Assembly (NCBI RefSeq): GCF_024868665.1
Contig: NC_079893.1
Span: forward strand, 9,222,907 to 9,286,906
DNA from: Triplophysa rosa
Taxonomy: Eukaryota; Chordata; Actinopteri; Cypriniformes; Nemacheilidae
Length of the DNA: 64,000 nt
Direction: 5' to 3'
Part shown: piece after piece, positions 48,221 through 59,830 of the stretch
Numbering within the stretch: position 1 is the first letter of the stretch
Layout of the letters: every line of letters begins with the position of its first letter
Notes under the pieces: generated by a model
Database searches by the model: none
What the model saw: the letters and a program-made list of their open reading frames with translations, nothing else
Told to the model about the DNA's origin: nothing
Program-made: the position numbers and the translations under genes

Positions 48221-48670
48221 TAGGGATGTAACGATTCACCGTGAGCCGGTTGAAAATCGGTTATAATGAGTGACGATTCAAATCGGTTGAGGTGTGAACT
48301 GAATCGCAATACATTTTTTGAACAGCAGGGGCCGCTATTTTCACTGCAAATCTAAACGTGGACATGCTGATATTTCTTAAGTGCAAAAAAATCCAAGAAA
48401 AGCTCAGACAGTATTAGTTTGTTTATATTAAAGAGACTTTTTCTATTATTAATTTGTTATAAAATTGCAGTTTAGTTTTGTTATTTGAAATAAAACATTA
48501 TTTTATTATACAAAGAAACGTGAAGCATTTAAGAAATAATGCAAGGGAAGTTGTTCATTTCTAATTTGTTTCAACTCATTTTGTAAAAATAAATCGTGAA
48601 TAAATCGCATCGTGAGATCAGAATCGTGACTCGCATCGCATCGTGAGCTGAGTGAATCGTTACATCCCTA
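48221..48670. mobile_element. hAT-type MITE, 450 bp, 19-bp TIR and exact 8-bp TSD
   Basis: Termini tagggatgtaacgattcac and its exact reverse complement (19 of 19). Flanked by ttgactgg at 48213-48220 and 48671-48678. TIR start, size and 8-bp duplication fit a non-autonomous hAT element. Because it sits inside the element at 47791 and is intact, it is the younger insertion. Confidence 0.92.
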
Positions 48671-49366
48671 TTGACTGGTTTCGTTTAAGTATACACATAG
48701 CAACCTTGTTTTGTCTGATTTATTACAATTTGTATTACCATAGCTTAACTACATCATGGTTAAACTGTAGTTATTGTAATGAAACTACGGTCAATTTGTG
48801 GTTCCTGTGCTTTATCACAGAAAATATGCACACGAGAATTGATAAGAGGAATTGAAATTTTAGTTTCAAGTATCCGATTCCTATTCCTATCGATTCCGAT
48901 CCGATTCCTAGCCTTTCGATTCCGGTTCTCAATCGATTCCGGTTTTCGATACCCAAACATGTGTGTGTGGACTCGTTACAGAATTCTTCATTTAGCGGAG
49001 ACCTCAGACACGTTCACTAAAGCTGAAACCTTCATTTAAAAGCTGATGGCTTTCCGGACCAATAAGCCATGTGCCAAATACAGCTGATAATATTTCTGAA
49101 GACACTCTCCAGCTATACCGAGGGTGAAAATGAGTGATAATGCCTGTGAACAGCACTGTTAATGTCCAGTTGATAATATGATGGGTACCTCAGGGGTCTG
49201 TGTGATGTCTGTCTGCTTAAAAGCTGTTTTACACTCTGACTTCTCAACCCTATCTATAAATACTGCACTATTGTTTCGCATCGTGCTCATCATCTAACGG
49301 TAAGCGATGCATGCTAATAGAGACAAGAGTTCAGATTAAACCTATTTGTCTAATGATGAATTGTTT

Positions 49367-49367
<1 letters not shown>

Positions 49368-49401
<34 letters not shown>
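49368..49401. repeat. (AT)n microsatellite
   Basis: About 16 uninterrupted AT dinucleotides in the acsl1 upstream intron. A shorter, interrupted run is at about 50290-50320. Confidence 0.9.
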
Positions 49402-49404
<3 letters not shown>

Positions 49405-50498
49405 TATGTAAACAGTTTTGAGATATTTAGTACATTAATACATGACAGTGTAATTTACAGCATAATTTATTTCACAAAACCCCAATAAACCAATTTAACA
49501 AAAGCTTGATAACAGATAACGTAACAGACACGCATTGTCCCAACTTTTTCATCTGACCCTACACTCCACAGCTCCTCTGCCCTTGAACTGTTAACAAAGA
49601 CACACACAAGCTCATGCAAGTGAACAGATCGTGCCGAGCCTAAACCACACTACTAAAAGAAACCCTTCTGCATTTCCAACGTAAAACAAAAACTGACAGA
49701 CACCAACATCAATACTTACTGTGTACCTCTGCAGAGAAATAATGCGTCTTAGTATGTGTTTTTCCCACGTATCTACTGTATGGTTCAGCAGTTAAAGTGA
49801 CCTGTAATGCAGCGCTAAAGGAAACTATTGGCTATGAATAGTATAATGACCCTCACAGGCAGCAATACAACCACGTGAATCTCTCTCTGTCACTCTATCA
49901 ATCTCTCTATACAATTTCATGTTCTAAATTTCCTGACATTCTTATTTCTTTCTAGTCTCTGAATCTGTCATGTCAGACTGAATATTTTTTACCTCTTTTT
50001 ATGCCATGTGTTTGTAGTGTAAGTGTTTTTTTAAAGGCATCAAAACACAGAGATAAAGGAATCCCACAGCAGAACACACACATGCCACCTGCTTTTATCT
50101 TAGAAACGCAAGCACGTTTGTGTGTGTGTGTACGATAGTAGTGCAGCATAAATCTTGTCATGATCAAATACAATACAGTCATTCTTAAAGATAAAGAGAA
50201 ACAATAATGTCATTCCATTTGTGACCGGACGTTACACATTAACATGGCTGAATCTCACAGAACCTGTCAAGAACATGCCTGTCTTATTTTAAATATATAT
50301 TATATATATATATATATTCATATCCTATATCTGGTTACTACAAAATTTAAGTCCACATAGTCTTTAGAGCCACAGCCCTTCACAATGAACAGAGATCCGA
50401 ATCTGTCTACATTCACTTCTAGAGAATTATAATTTAAGAGTTTTTTATTATTATTATTATTTAATGCAAATCTTACTTTATCCTTTTGATTTTCAAGT

Positions 50499-50830
50499 TA
50501 AAGGGATAGTTCACCCAAAAATGAAAATTCTGTCATCATTTACTCACCCCCATGTTGTTTCAAATCTGCATACATTTCTTTGTTCTGATGAACACAAAAG
50601 AAGATATTTAGAATAACGGAGGAAACCAAACCATTCTGGGGCACCACTGACTACCATAGTAGTTTTGTTTCCTACTATGGAAGTGGTGCCCCAGAACTGT
50701 TAAGCTACAAACATTCTTCCAAATATCTTCTTTTGTGTTCAGTGGAACAATAAAATGTCCAGGTTTGAAACAACTTAAGGCTGAGTAAATGATGACAGAA
50801 TTTTCGTTTTTGGGTGAACTGTCCCTTTAA
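50499..50830. repeat. Best-preserved 'aaagggatagttcaccc' foldback MITE, 332 bp
   Basis: Left end ttaaagggatagttcaccca, right end tttgggtgaactgtcccttt then aa. The interior arms (ccaaatatcttcttttgtgt and its complement) pair too, so nearly the whole element folds into one hairpin. It is the reference copy for the family in this window. Confidence 0.88.
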
Positions 50831-51499
50831 ATCTGGTCTTTTGGCGTTTTTATGAATGCACACGCAACCATTTCAACCCTCGTTCTCACACTACACAGTA
50901 TGTAATGTAAGGTTTTTATGGTGTTGTAACAGGGATTTTGTAAGCATAAAGCAGATAAAATTCATAACGATGTGTCTGTACGGCCACCTGAGATGCTTAT
51001 GAGCAGACGTAAATGTGCATGTAAATGTGTGTTTCAGCAGGTGTGTGTGTATGTGTTTGGAACGCAGATGGGACATGTCACGCTGGTCATATGACGGGCC
51101 TGACAGCGTTTGCCCTCCGAGTGAAACCCAACCTCTCTCCATACTTGGACTGTAAAAAGCACAAACCAATGACAGAGCTACACTTACAATCACCCCCACA
51201 GAGGGTAAGACAGAGACAGACACAGACACAAAGAGAGACAGAATGTAACTTGTTTATCAATAGTTGCGCTTTCTCACATGTCTCGCAAGAGACAAACACA
51301 CCTCACTGAATGTTTCCCGGTTAAACCACGTGTATATCTAACCTCTGTGAAAGTGGTGAAGAGCTTGCTAAAAACTTGCAGATGCCAACACTTACTAAGC
51401 TACATTCAACACTATTTATAACTCCACATACTTTTTATATTATTTTTGAAAAAAGCAAGCTGCGAATCTTTAAAACAAGGATTAGTGTATTTATTATCA

Positions 51500-51847
51500 G
51501 CTAGCAACTGAAAATATGGTGTCTTGGAGGTGTATAAAGACCTTACATAATGAAGCGTTATGTTTTTATTATCTTAGAAGGAGCTATTTCTATCTACATA
51601 CACCGGTCCGCGGGTCCCCTTGCATGGAATTCGCCATGTTGTTTCTACAGTAGCCCAAAACGGACAAGCTGCTCTACAGAGTGCTTTTCGTAAATACGTT
51701 TCTTTCTTCCGCAGAACACAAAAGATGATATTTTGAAAAATGTTGGTATAACCAAACAATGGTACCCAATCATTTCTACTGTATGGATACTAAACCGATG
51801 CAAGTCAATGGGTACATTGTTCAATACCAGCATTCTTCAAAATAGGG
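51500..51847. repeat. Composite repeat: transposon right part plus MITE half
   Basis: 51500-51698 resembles 40787-40935 (shared cttacataatgaagcgttat-like and ggagctatttctatctacat words, ending cgtaaatacgtt). At 51699 it passes into the inner part of the foldback MITE family (cgcagaacacaaaagatgat ... cattcttcaaaata) without termini, suggesting a fusion of two repeats. Confidence 0.6.
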
Positions 51848-54053
51848 TTATTTGACTAAAGATTGTAATTATAAAATGTTGTCTTAAATATCCTCTATAC
51901 AGAGAGCTGTGGAACTATTCATGGGCCGCATGAGACCGAGCTAGAACTGGCTGATCTATACATAGACTCAACTACTGACAAGTGCATCACATCAATAATC
52001 AGAGAAAGTCAATGGGCTGTACTTGGTCATCATAGTAAGACAACTGATACAATGATATAGCACAAATAAATTATACTACACACTTCATTTACTAAATTAT
52101 AATGCCTATAGTTACTGATAAAGCGGACAAAGAATTCAGGTGCATGTTTATTTAAAGCAGCTGATTTGTTTTTTAATGATAATGTTTTGTATGATAGAAT
52201 TCCTACATTTTTGTATACAATTGTATCCAGTTACTTTTATCTTTCATAAAACCCCCCAAAAGACACTCCAGGCTAGATTGTGTCCATAATGGGCCATATT
52301 TGAACACTCCTATAGAAGCTAAACCACACCTTAAAGCGAATACAATACAATACTAGCAACCTTCTGTAAAAGGCCATAGGGTGATTTTGGTCTGAAAAAA
52401 CAGATATTCATTTCAGATTCGAAATCTGAAACAGGCTAAACGATGAGCTTCTTTTGTCTGTTATTAGGTCAAATATTTTCACACAAAAAGAGCTGTTTAG
52501 CCAGTGGTCTTGAAATGGTTGTTTGAAGAACAGGTGTTGTTTTTGGGTGAGGCTACCACCATCCTCTGGATTGTTCGCCAGTCCCTTACAGCAACCTTAT
52601 AAAACTAAGATTTATATTCAAGGTTATAGACTTTCACCATGCTATAGACTTTCCTCATAGAGAGGGTTAACATGAGCGGATGCATATCAAACCACCTCCC
52701 TGATGAGAAAAAGGAAACCGCATAACCTCAGACCACCAAAATTCCAAACATTCCGACCTCCAGAGCGTGTCTGCTGCTGCTACTCCGCATTTCTGGGCAT
52801 GTTTACAAAACTCAGTACATCTGCTGTTCAAAATCTTAAAATGTCAGCCCACAACACTACACACAAGAACCCTCTGTTCTGCACATAAAAGAGGAATATG
52901 AAAGCGAATTAAAATGTCATGATAAGGAGAATGGAGACGACATGTGGAGACAAGCTGTGAGAATATTCTCTTACAATCAGAATACTAAAGAATTTAATAA
53001 AAACTGATTTAACGTCCTTTGCCAGAATGTTTTTTATTGAACAGGTATGTCACCCTTCCGATTTTTTTTACACATATTAGCTTCTTTGAGGAACTTATAC
53101 AATGCAAGTTCATCTTTTTTCAGCTGCATCAACTAAATGAGGCCAAATCATCTGTGCTAAGAGGTCTGCTTGTCATAATCAACCTGTTGCATAATCTTGC
53201 TCTATTGGATGCTTTTAAGGTCAGCATAGGCTACTAGTTGTACAGCACATTCATATACATTATACACAATTCTTCTTAGAATGTCCTTTACAAATTTGCT
53301 AAAACCACACTGTTTAAGTTACCCCAGAGTTAAATGACATGTTTAGTGCCATGTGATTTGTGATGGGGATCAAGTCGGAGGTTAAACGACAAGGAGTGAT
53401 GGCATACATGCTGCTGACAAGAGCTGCATTGTCTCCCCATACGATTCCGTTCTGTATTGGCTAATTAACTAACAATAGAGTAAACGGTGCGCTCATCGCG
53501 CGTCTCCAAACGCGGTCCATCTCCGCCCCTCGCTTTGTTTCCACTCTTTACAGTTATTCCAGCGTAACTTCATATTACATCGATGCTGCATCGATACTAC
53601 ATACAAACTTCAACTACCCACTCATAAACTGTACAACTTTAAAGCACCGTAAATCGCTTTGGATAAAATCGGCGTCTGCCAGATGCATAATGTAAACTTC
53701 AGCCAACCCAACCCCACTAGCACGCGTAGGTGAATGAAGAAAAAGAGTGACGAGACCAAACGTAACGTTTAGGAGCGTGTTTTACCGAGCGACTGTCTCT
53801 GATCTTTCCGCACAAGACGCAAAGATATGGACGCGCGCTTTCTCTCTCACACCAACGCGCTCGCTGCATTACGCATTCCTCCGCTTTGTGACAACGAGAT
53901 CAATGCATTAAATGTTACTGTTAAATCGAGCATGCATGAGCCTAAAATAAATCCATATAATCATTTGCACTGAACGCGTTTTGTGTGAACATTTGAGAAG
54001 TTTGAATATTTAAATAACGATGTCAGTCAAGATTAGAGCAGAAGCGCACAAAC
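51848..54053. other. acsl1 upstream intron / distal region, no gene
   Basis: No supported exon. The CpG content rises from about 53440, with tcatcgcgcgtctccaaacg and ggacgcgcgctttctctctc blocks, marking the approach to the predicted acsl1 promoter. Confidence 0.5.
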
Positions 54054-54189
54054 CTGAATGAATGGTGCAAATGTTGCGTCCAAACTGATGTTATTTTGAG
54101 ACGGATATGGCGCTCCGAGTAGTCTTTAGATAGGAAACCGGCTGTTTAACCAATCAGATTTAGCTTCACATGTTTGGGCGCGCATGAAT

Positions 54190-57100
54190 CGAAAGAATGT
54201 TTTGCATTGGTCAATATTTAGTCACTTCTAGCACTCACGAACCATTTGTAATAAGACAACAACCTCAGGGGTTACAATTAATTAATAAATGATAATCCAA
54301 ACAAATATTAGCGATAATGTTAACGAAGATTAGGCTAATATAAAATCAGACGATATTATTTTACAATGTTTATAGTTTGTACAAAAGCCCATAAGACAGA
54401 CCTTCGTGGTACAAAAACAATTTAAACATATCATTGGTTCAGTATTTTTATGTGCATATTTTTTTTCAATTTTAATTTCTTTTTAGAGTGCATAGAAATG
54501 AATTTGTACCCTACATATGACTTTACTACACAAGTAAACAACCCTGCTAAACTATATGGCTCCCTCTAGTGAGCAAAATAATGCAATGATATGGATTTGT
54601 GAATTTTATGAATTTGTCTGAGACGCATTTATGTGGAAAAATAACAAGAAGCACTATTAGTTTCACCAGTATAATCCATTCAGTGAACAATACTTTTTAA
54701 TAAGATTTTGCAGGAATTTTTTTTAACATTTACGTATTATTGATGATCTATTGTGATGCATGAACAATGCTAAATGTCTCGTGTGAAGTGATGCAGAGGA
54801 GACTCACGGTGGCGCGCGAAGCTAAAGGATTGTGTGTGTCTCTGGCCCCAGGTCACCACGGGTCACCGCCTCTTGCATGACAACACGTTGTCCGGAGGAT
54901 CAACATTTTTTCCCATCAACGTAGGATTTTCACATCTCACGAACGTGCAACGCACTCAATACTGTTTAGTATTCAGATAAGGTTTACTTACATAGCCTAT
55001 GGATTGCAGCTATATAGCCTAAAGTACATCGCATAAAAGTACCAGTAGCTGGTCGTATACGTTTTATATTTAAAATATAAAAATTTACTTTTGTAACCAG
55101 TTGTAACATCAATTAATAGTGAAAAATTAAAATACATTTGTAATTATTTTTGAAGACCTCTAAAGCTGATTTGAAAGTTTTTAGAAGGTTTTTTTTCTCG
55201 CCACATGATGGCGCTTTAGAATAAGTAATGAACTCTGACATCGTGGTGGATGATTTGTTTTAACAATTAGTTGTCTAAGATGTTCTGAAAAGGTAAAAAA
55301 AGTGTACATACAAACTATTTCTATTCAAATTAAATCATTAAATTGAAAAAAGTGATGTTTTGTCTATATATAAATCTTAAAAAATAGGCATATAGAAATA
55401 AAGGAAACAGGGAGGACAGTCAGTAGCACAGGGCAGTGGTTGCTAAGACTTATAAAACCACACTTAAAAAGCTTTGCCTTAGCAACCCCTCACACAAGCG
55501 AAAGCATTCCCTTCTGTCCGCAGGCTGGTTAGTCCCTCTGTAAAAAAGTGTTGGTTGGTTGGGATATAAGGCGAACTGTACTGCTGTAATCACTGTGACA
55601 TGCATGACTGCGCTACTAATTCTCTTTCACATGGTTAGATCCTTACAGACAACATTCAGCTTTCAGGTAGCCTCCCTTTAAGACTCTGATCCCTATACAG
55701 AACCATGTTTGGACAGCCTTAAATACATCTTTTGCATCGCAATGAAACATTGATACGACAATTAGAAACTTTATGACAATTATGACATTTATAAGCAAAA
55801 CATTTTACATAGACTTATGACAGACTATGGGTTTACAAAGGTCAGTAGTTTCATAATTTCAAAATGTTTGTATGTTTTAATGTTTTTATTAACATACTGT
55901 ACGGTAATGATTTCAGAGGGCTTTACAGTTTCTTTAGATTTTAAATAGCACCTGCCTGTCATAAAAATCTGTATCTTGAACATTTAAACAAGAACTGTTC
56001 ATATAAACCAAAACGCATGCAAGCGCTAAAATACAAAACTTCACAAATATTAATTTACATTGCTTTTAAATTATAAATAAATATATGACTACGCATCTAC
56101 AGAACTGTATTAAAAGGTGACGTTTTTTCTTTATTTTTGCACTCTTGGAGACGCTAAACAAGAAACATGAGACACTTATTAGGTTTATGTCCAGTAGCCT
56201 AATATTTTACGCAATAGCCTATTTGTAAATATATTTTTTTGTCGAGGCATTTAAAGTCAGGTGTAAAAGACTTTAAAACGTAATTGTACTTGTCGTAATA
56301 TTTATAAATTTTTCTCTTAATAGAATGTCAATATAGAATGAAAAAACACATGCATGATAAACTTGTTGCTTTGGTTTGGTTTTTGTTTCCAGCTTTTTCA
56401 CCTTTTGTTTTCTTTAGGTGTTTTTTCCTTATAATATTTTTTGTAGTGTTTTGTATTGTTCAATAAATATAATTAAATTACTGTCATCGTATACATTTCT
56501 GCTGACGTATTGATTTTAATCAATTCACAACACGTTTTAAAAATAAGATTAAAAATAGTGAGGTTACAAAACTTCAATCTCTGAAACAAATTCGAAACAT
56601 TTGTCGTGTCGGCTCCAAAGAGTGTTTGCATAAACTTTTTTGTTGTATATTCAACGATAAAAGTAATAGGATTTTATGCTTTAGTCTACATCGCTGGTGC
56701 TTTTCTTTTGCGCTCTGTATCCATTGCTTTGGCTATCCAATAAACTTGGATTCTCTAAAAGAAAAAAAATCTCCACGTCTTTGATTTTTCCCTCCACGAT
56801 GCACACGATTTCGAACTTTAAACTATGGCCAACCTTCCGGATTAAAACGTTCCCAGTGAAAAGAAGCAGATGAGCCAGTCGTTTTGGCGCATGAAGTTTG
56901 AGACTGCTAGTCTGGGTGAACACAATAAACCTGTTGTTAACCTTGCTGTGAAAATATGTTTGATAAAAACAGCCAATTGTTGTATGAAATGTATTCAAGT
57001 ATAAAATAATGCCCTTTGTTGGGCACAAACATGAGCAATGTGGGGGTACAAAAGTCCCCTGTGGCATGAATTGCGCTTTGGCGTCGCCACTTGGCGCGTT

Positions 57101-57900
57101 ACCCAGACCCCTCTATACGCGATTGTTTCTTTCTTTCTAATGACATTTACCGGATCAAAACATGCTGTTAATTCGATCAGAAAGCTTCACCCTTCACAAC
57201 AATACCAGAATGATTTCTCTCAAAGTTTGTTAAGTTGACCGAAATTAGGCAAATGAATAGGGGTCTCCAGGCGCAGGTGACGGACAATAATGCGCGTCAG
57301 CACCAGCTGCATTCTTCTTTATTTCTCCTTTTCTTTTCTTTCACTGCATTATTATAATTTAGGCCAATGAAACTATTCATTCCGCTCAATAGACATTTTC
57401 TTATAGGATAATAGGATACAAATTGAGCCCCTCTGAAGGGAATCCAGCGGTGGGTAACCCTCGTGTGCCAAAGACGGCTGGAGTCTGTAACATGGTCGGA
57501 GGGGCCGCTCGTGTGCCAGGCCGGGTCCCCACACCTGCCGAGGTCCCTAACAAAACTAGAGAATGTAAACAAAAACCCGACCGTAGCCCATGAAAGATGG
57601 ACGTGTCACCAAGTCGTGTGAGAAACGCCTCGAACAAACGGGGGACTCCGTCTCCAAAAGGTCTCCCCTGAACTCGGCGGAACAGCCTATTATGTGCTTA
57701 CTTAATTACTATAATAACAGTAGACAGGCTTTAAACCTGAGACGGGCTTGGGGTGGAAGTTAAGATCGCTTGCTGGGACCCATAAACAGGCGATCGTGTG
57801 AGAAACGCGACGTGGAACAGAAAGAGACGCCTTGCTTGAGGGGCTTTGTTTTCATTGCGCGCACTGCGCTCGCGAGGCTCCTGTGGCCATCACAGTTCAC
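54190..57900. other. acsl1-helt intergenic region
   Basis: AT-rich up to about 57.0 kb, then richer in CpG. A CTCF-like gctccctctagtgag lies at 54559-54573. One minus-strand frame (56681-57067, 128 codons) has a fairly protein-like composition at its C-terminal half but no recognised domain, no clear partner exons and no nearby polyadenylation signal; it is not annotated as a gene. Confidence 0.5.
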
Positions 57901-57922
57901 ATCTCCAACATGGGCTCTTACT

Positions 57923-58165
57923 ATGCAAATAATATTCTACAACTCATCACGTGTCTTTAGATAGGCCACGTGGATTAACAAAGTAGGTCTGCCCCCCGCT
58001 AGCCCACAGCTTCAGGTTTTACTATTTCTTTAACTGATCCTAAGTGCACACATTAACCAAAAGCTTGCCTTTAATCCTATGGAATAATTTAAGGCAATGA
58101 ATGCGCTTGTCATCGGGGCGAGCGCTTTATAAGTCACTGCTTCCAGTGTTGCTCACCTCAGTTCG
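57923..58165 (+). promoter_or_regulatory. helt: helt promoter
   Basis: A TATA box (tttataa, about 58127-58133) predicts initiation near 58160. Upstream are a palindromic E-box CACGTG at 57966-57971, a second CACGTG at 57949-57954 (catcacgtgtc), and an octamer-like ATGCAAAT at 57923-57930. Hes/Hey/Helt proteins bind E-box and related sites, so the two E-boxes are candidates for autoregulation. Motif evidence only. Confidence 0.5.
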
Positions 58166-58242
58166 AAGCTTCTGGAGAGAGGACGACATACGAACTACAG
58201 CAACATTTTTTTTAGTTTGATCATTTTCCCTAGTTTTACCAA

Positions 58243-59740
58243 ATGATGGCATCAAAGATGAAAGATCGCAAGGTATGTGGATAGGCACGATAGAGCACTA
58301 GAGTACATGCAGACCGTTTTTTTGTGTGTTTTTTAATATTTTGCTTTTAAATACCATTAAAACTCACTGGCATTTTTAAATCTTGAGTATTTTTTCAGAA
58401 TGGAACTATTTTAATTTACAGTTGTTGTACACGCAAGGCTGCTCGCGCGCCTTTTTTTTAGAAAAATTAATCGCAGAATATAGTTCTTGCTTGATTTTAC
58501 TGGACCTTACAACAAGCGACGTTTAATATCTAGAGCTTTTAGTAGAAATTACAAGTTAATTAGTTAATTTTAATTAGTAGTTAATTTTCTCAGTTGAGAT
58601 GTAAAAGTGATTTGCTTCAATGATATACTGACTCGTCTGCCAGTGCGCGTCTAGGGCATCGAGAACACTATTGTGTTATTTACTATAGGGTATTTCAATG
58701 ACTGATTTGGGTTTTTACACATGTTTAAAAAAATGACCACCAACAAGCCAATGCAATTATTGCTTTTTACAATGGTGACTTGTCCAACCTTATTTAGGAA
58801 AGCTATCCAAATCAGAATCATGCGTAACTGTGTATTTGGTAACTTACCATGCTATACTATGTTTCCTTTCCACAGAAAACGCCTGTTTCTCATAAGGTTA
58901 TTGAGAAAAGAAGGAGAGATCGAATCAACAGATGTCTAAACGAGCTGGGAAAGACAGTTCCCATGGCACTGGCTAAACAGGTGCGCATTTAAAACACGGA
59001 CCGATTTGCCAGGGTTTAAATGGCCTGTAAAATGTGATTTGCTCATAACTCCTTTTATTGTTGGTAAATATTTTTGATGAATTGTCTGACGAAAAACTGT
59101 TTTGTGTTGAAACAGAACTCTGGGAAACTGGAGAAAGCAGAAATCCTGGAGATGACAGTCCAGTATTTACGCGCGCTCCACTCGGCAGATTTCCCGCGCG
59201 GGAGAGAAAAAGGTGAATATGAATTAAAACGCAACAATTTAACAGAATAAAAAAATACAAGCATTCGCTCTCACACACCTCTTTGTTTTCGCAGGAGAAC
59301 TGCTCACAGAGTTTGCGAATTACTTCCACTACGGCTATCACGAGTGCATGAAGAACCTCGTTCACTACCTGACCACAGTAGAGCGCATGGAGACCAAAGA
59401 CACCAAGTACGCACGGATCCTCGCGTTCCTGCAGTCCAAAGTCGTTACCGAGCCCGTGTTTGGCGCTTTAGGTACCATTTCACCAGACCCAACAGACCTT
59501 TTGTGCCAGCTGGAGTACCAGAGTCCGAGCCCGACAGAGTCGGTGTTCCAGCAGAGCCCATCCGGACACTTTTCCTGGCACAGTTCGGCACGCAGCCCCA
59601 CGCTCGCGTACCCAGCAGTGTCTCAGCACAGTGGATACTTGTCACCGGTTCAAGGACTTGATCATCATTACATGAACCTCATCGGGCACTCGCACCACAA
59701 CGCCTTTAGCTTACACAATGTACAACACGCTGCTCTGTAA
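58243..59740 (+). CDS. helt: Helt bHLH-Orange transcriptional repressor, 225 aa
   Basis: Nuclear repressor of the Hes/Hey-related group that drives GABAergic fate in the midbrain. Exons 58243-58272, 58876-58980, 59116-59212, 59295-59740, GT-AG, in frame. The basic region (KVIEKRRRDRIN, residues 17-28) runs into helix 1 (RCLNELGKTVPMAL), loop, helix 2 (LEKAEILEMTVQYLRAL, 50-66); the Orange domain is at about 78-120 (ELLTEFANYFHYGYHECM). The basic region lacks the proline typical of Hes proteins and the protein ends VQHAAL without WRPW, both features of Helt. The tail is S/P/H-rich. Two ATG codons are adjacent (58243, 58246); the second would give 224 residues. It matches zebrafish Helt as I remember it nearly throughout. 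Confidence 0.97.
58273..58875 (+). other. helt: helt intron 1
   Basis: A 603-bp intron after only ten codons, donor gtatgtgg, acceptor tttccacag. No repeat seen. Such a short first coding exon is usual for Hes/Hey-family genes. Confidence 0.8.
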
Positions 59741-59830
59741 ATACAACTGGTTCTGTCTTTATTTATATGTGTACATGTAATATTTGAATATATCGGATTT
59801 AATAAATTACATTTGAATATAGATCTTTTT
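59741..59830 (+). promoter_or_regulatory. helt: helt 3' UTR with early polyadenylation signal
   Basis: AATAAA at 59801-59806, only 61 bases after the stop codon, followed by a T-rich stretch (atctttttta) at about 59822. This predicts an unusually short 3' UTR of about 80-90 bases. Further AATAAA-like words occur near 59921. Confidence 0.65.

Larger units (their letters stand above)
47791..48957. mobile_element. Outer DNA transposon (TIR ggttgggtatc) split by two insertions
   Basis: The left end ggttgggtatctttgcattt... and right end ...ccggttttcgatacccaa are inverted repeats rich in tcgattcc words. It contains a foldback element (47907-48190) and a hAT element (48221-48670). It lies in the intron upstream of the acsl1 start-codon exon. 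Confidence 0.7.
46999..54150 (-). promoter_or_regulatory. acsl1: acsl1 5' UTR, upstream intron and predicted promoter
   Basis: The first coding exon extends to 47041, where the minus strand has a tcattacag acceptor, leaving 43 bases of 5' UTR in it. The likely first exon is at 54054 to about 54120 with donor cattcag|gtttgtg, at the edge of a CpG-richer zone (about 53440-54190) with CCAAT boxes at 54150-54154 and (as ATTGG) near 54207. A second perfect donor, gtaagtatt, is at 49719-49711 and could serve an alternative first exon; mammalian ACSL1 has several promoters. Start sites are inferred. Confidence 0.4.
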
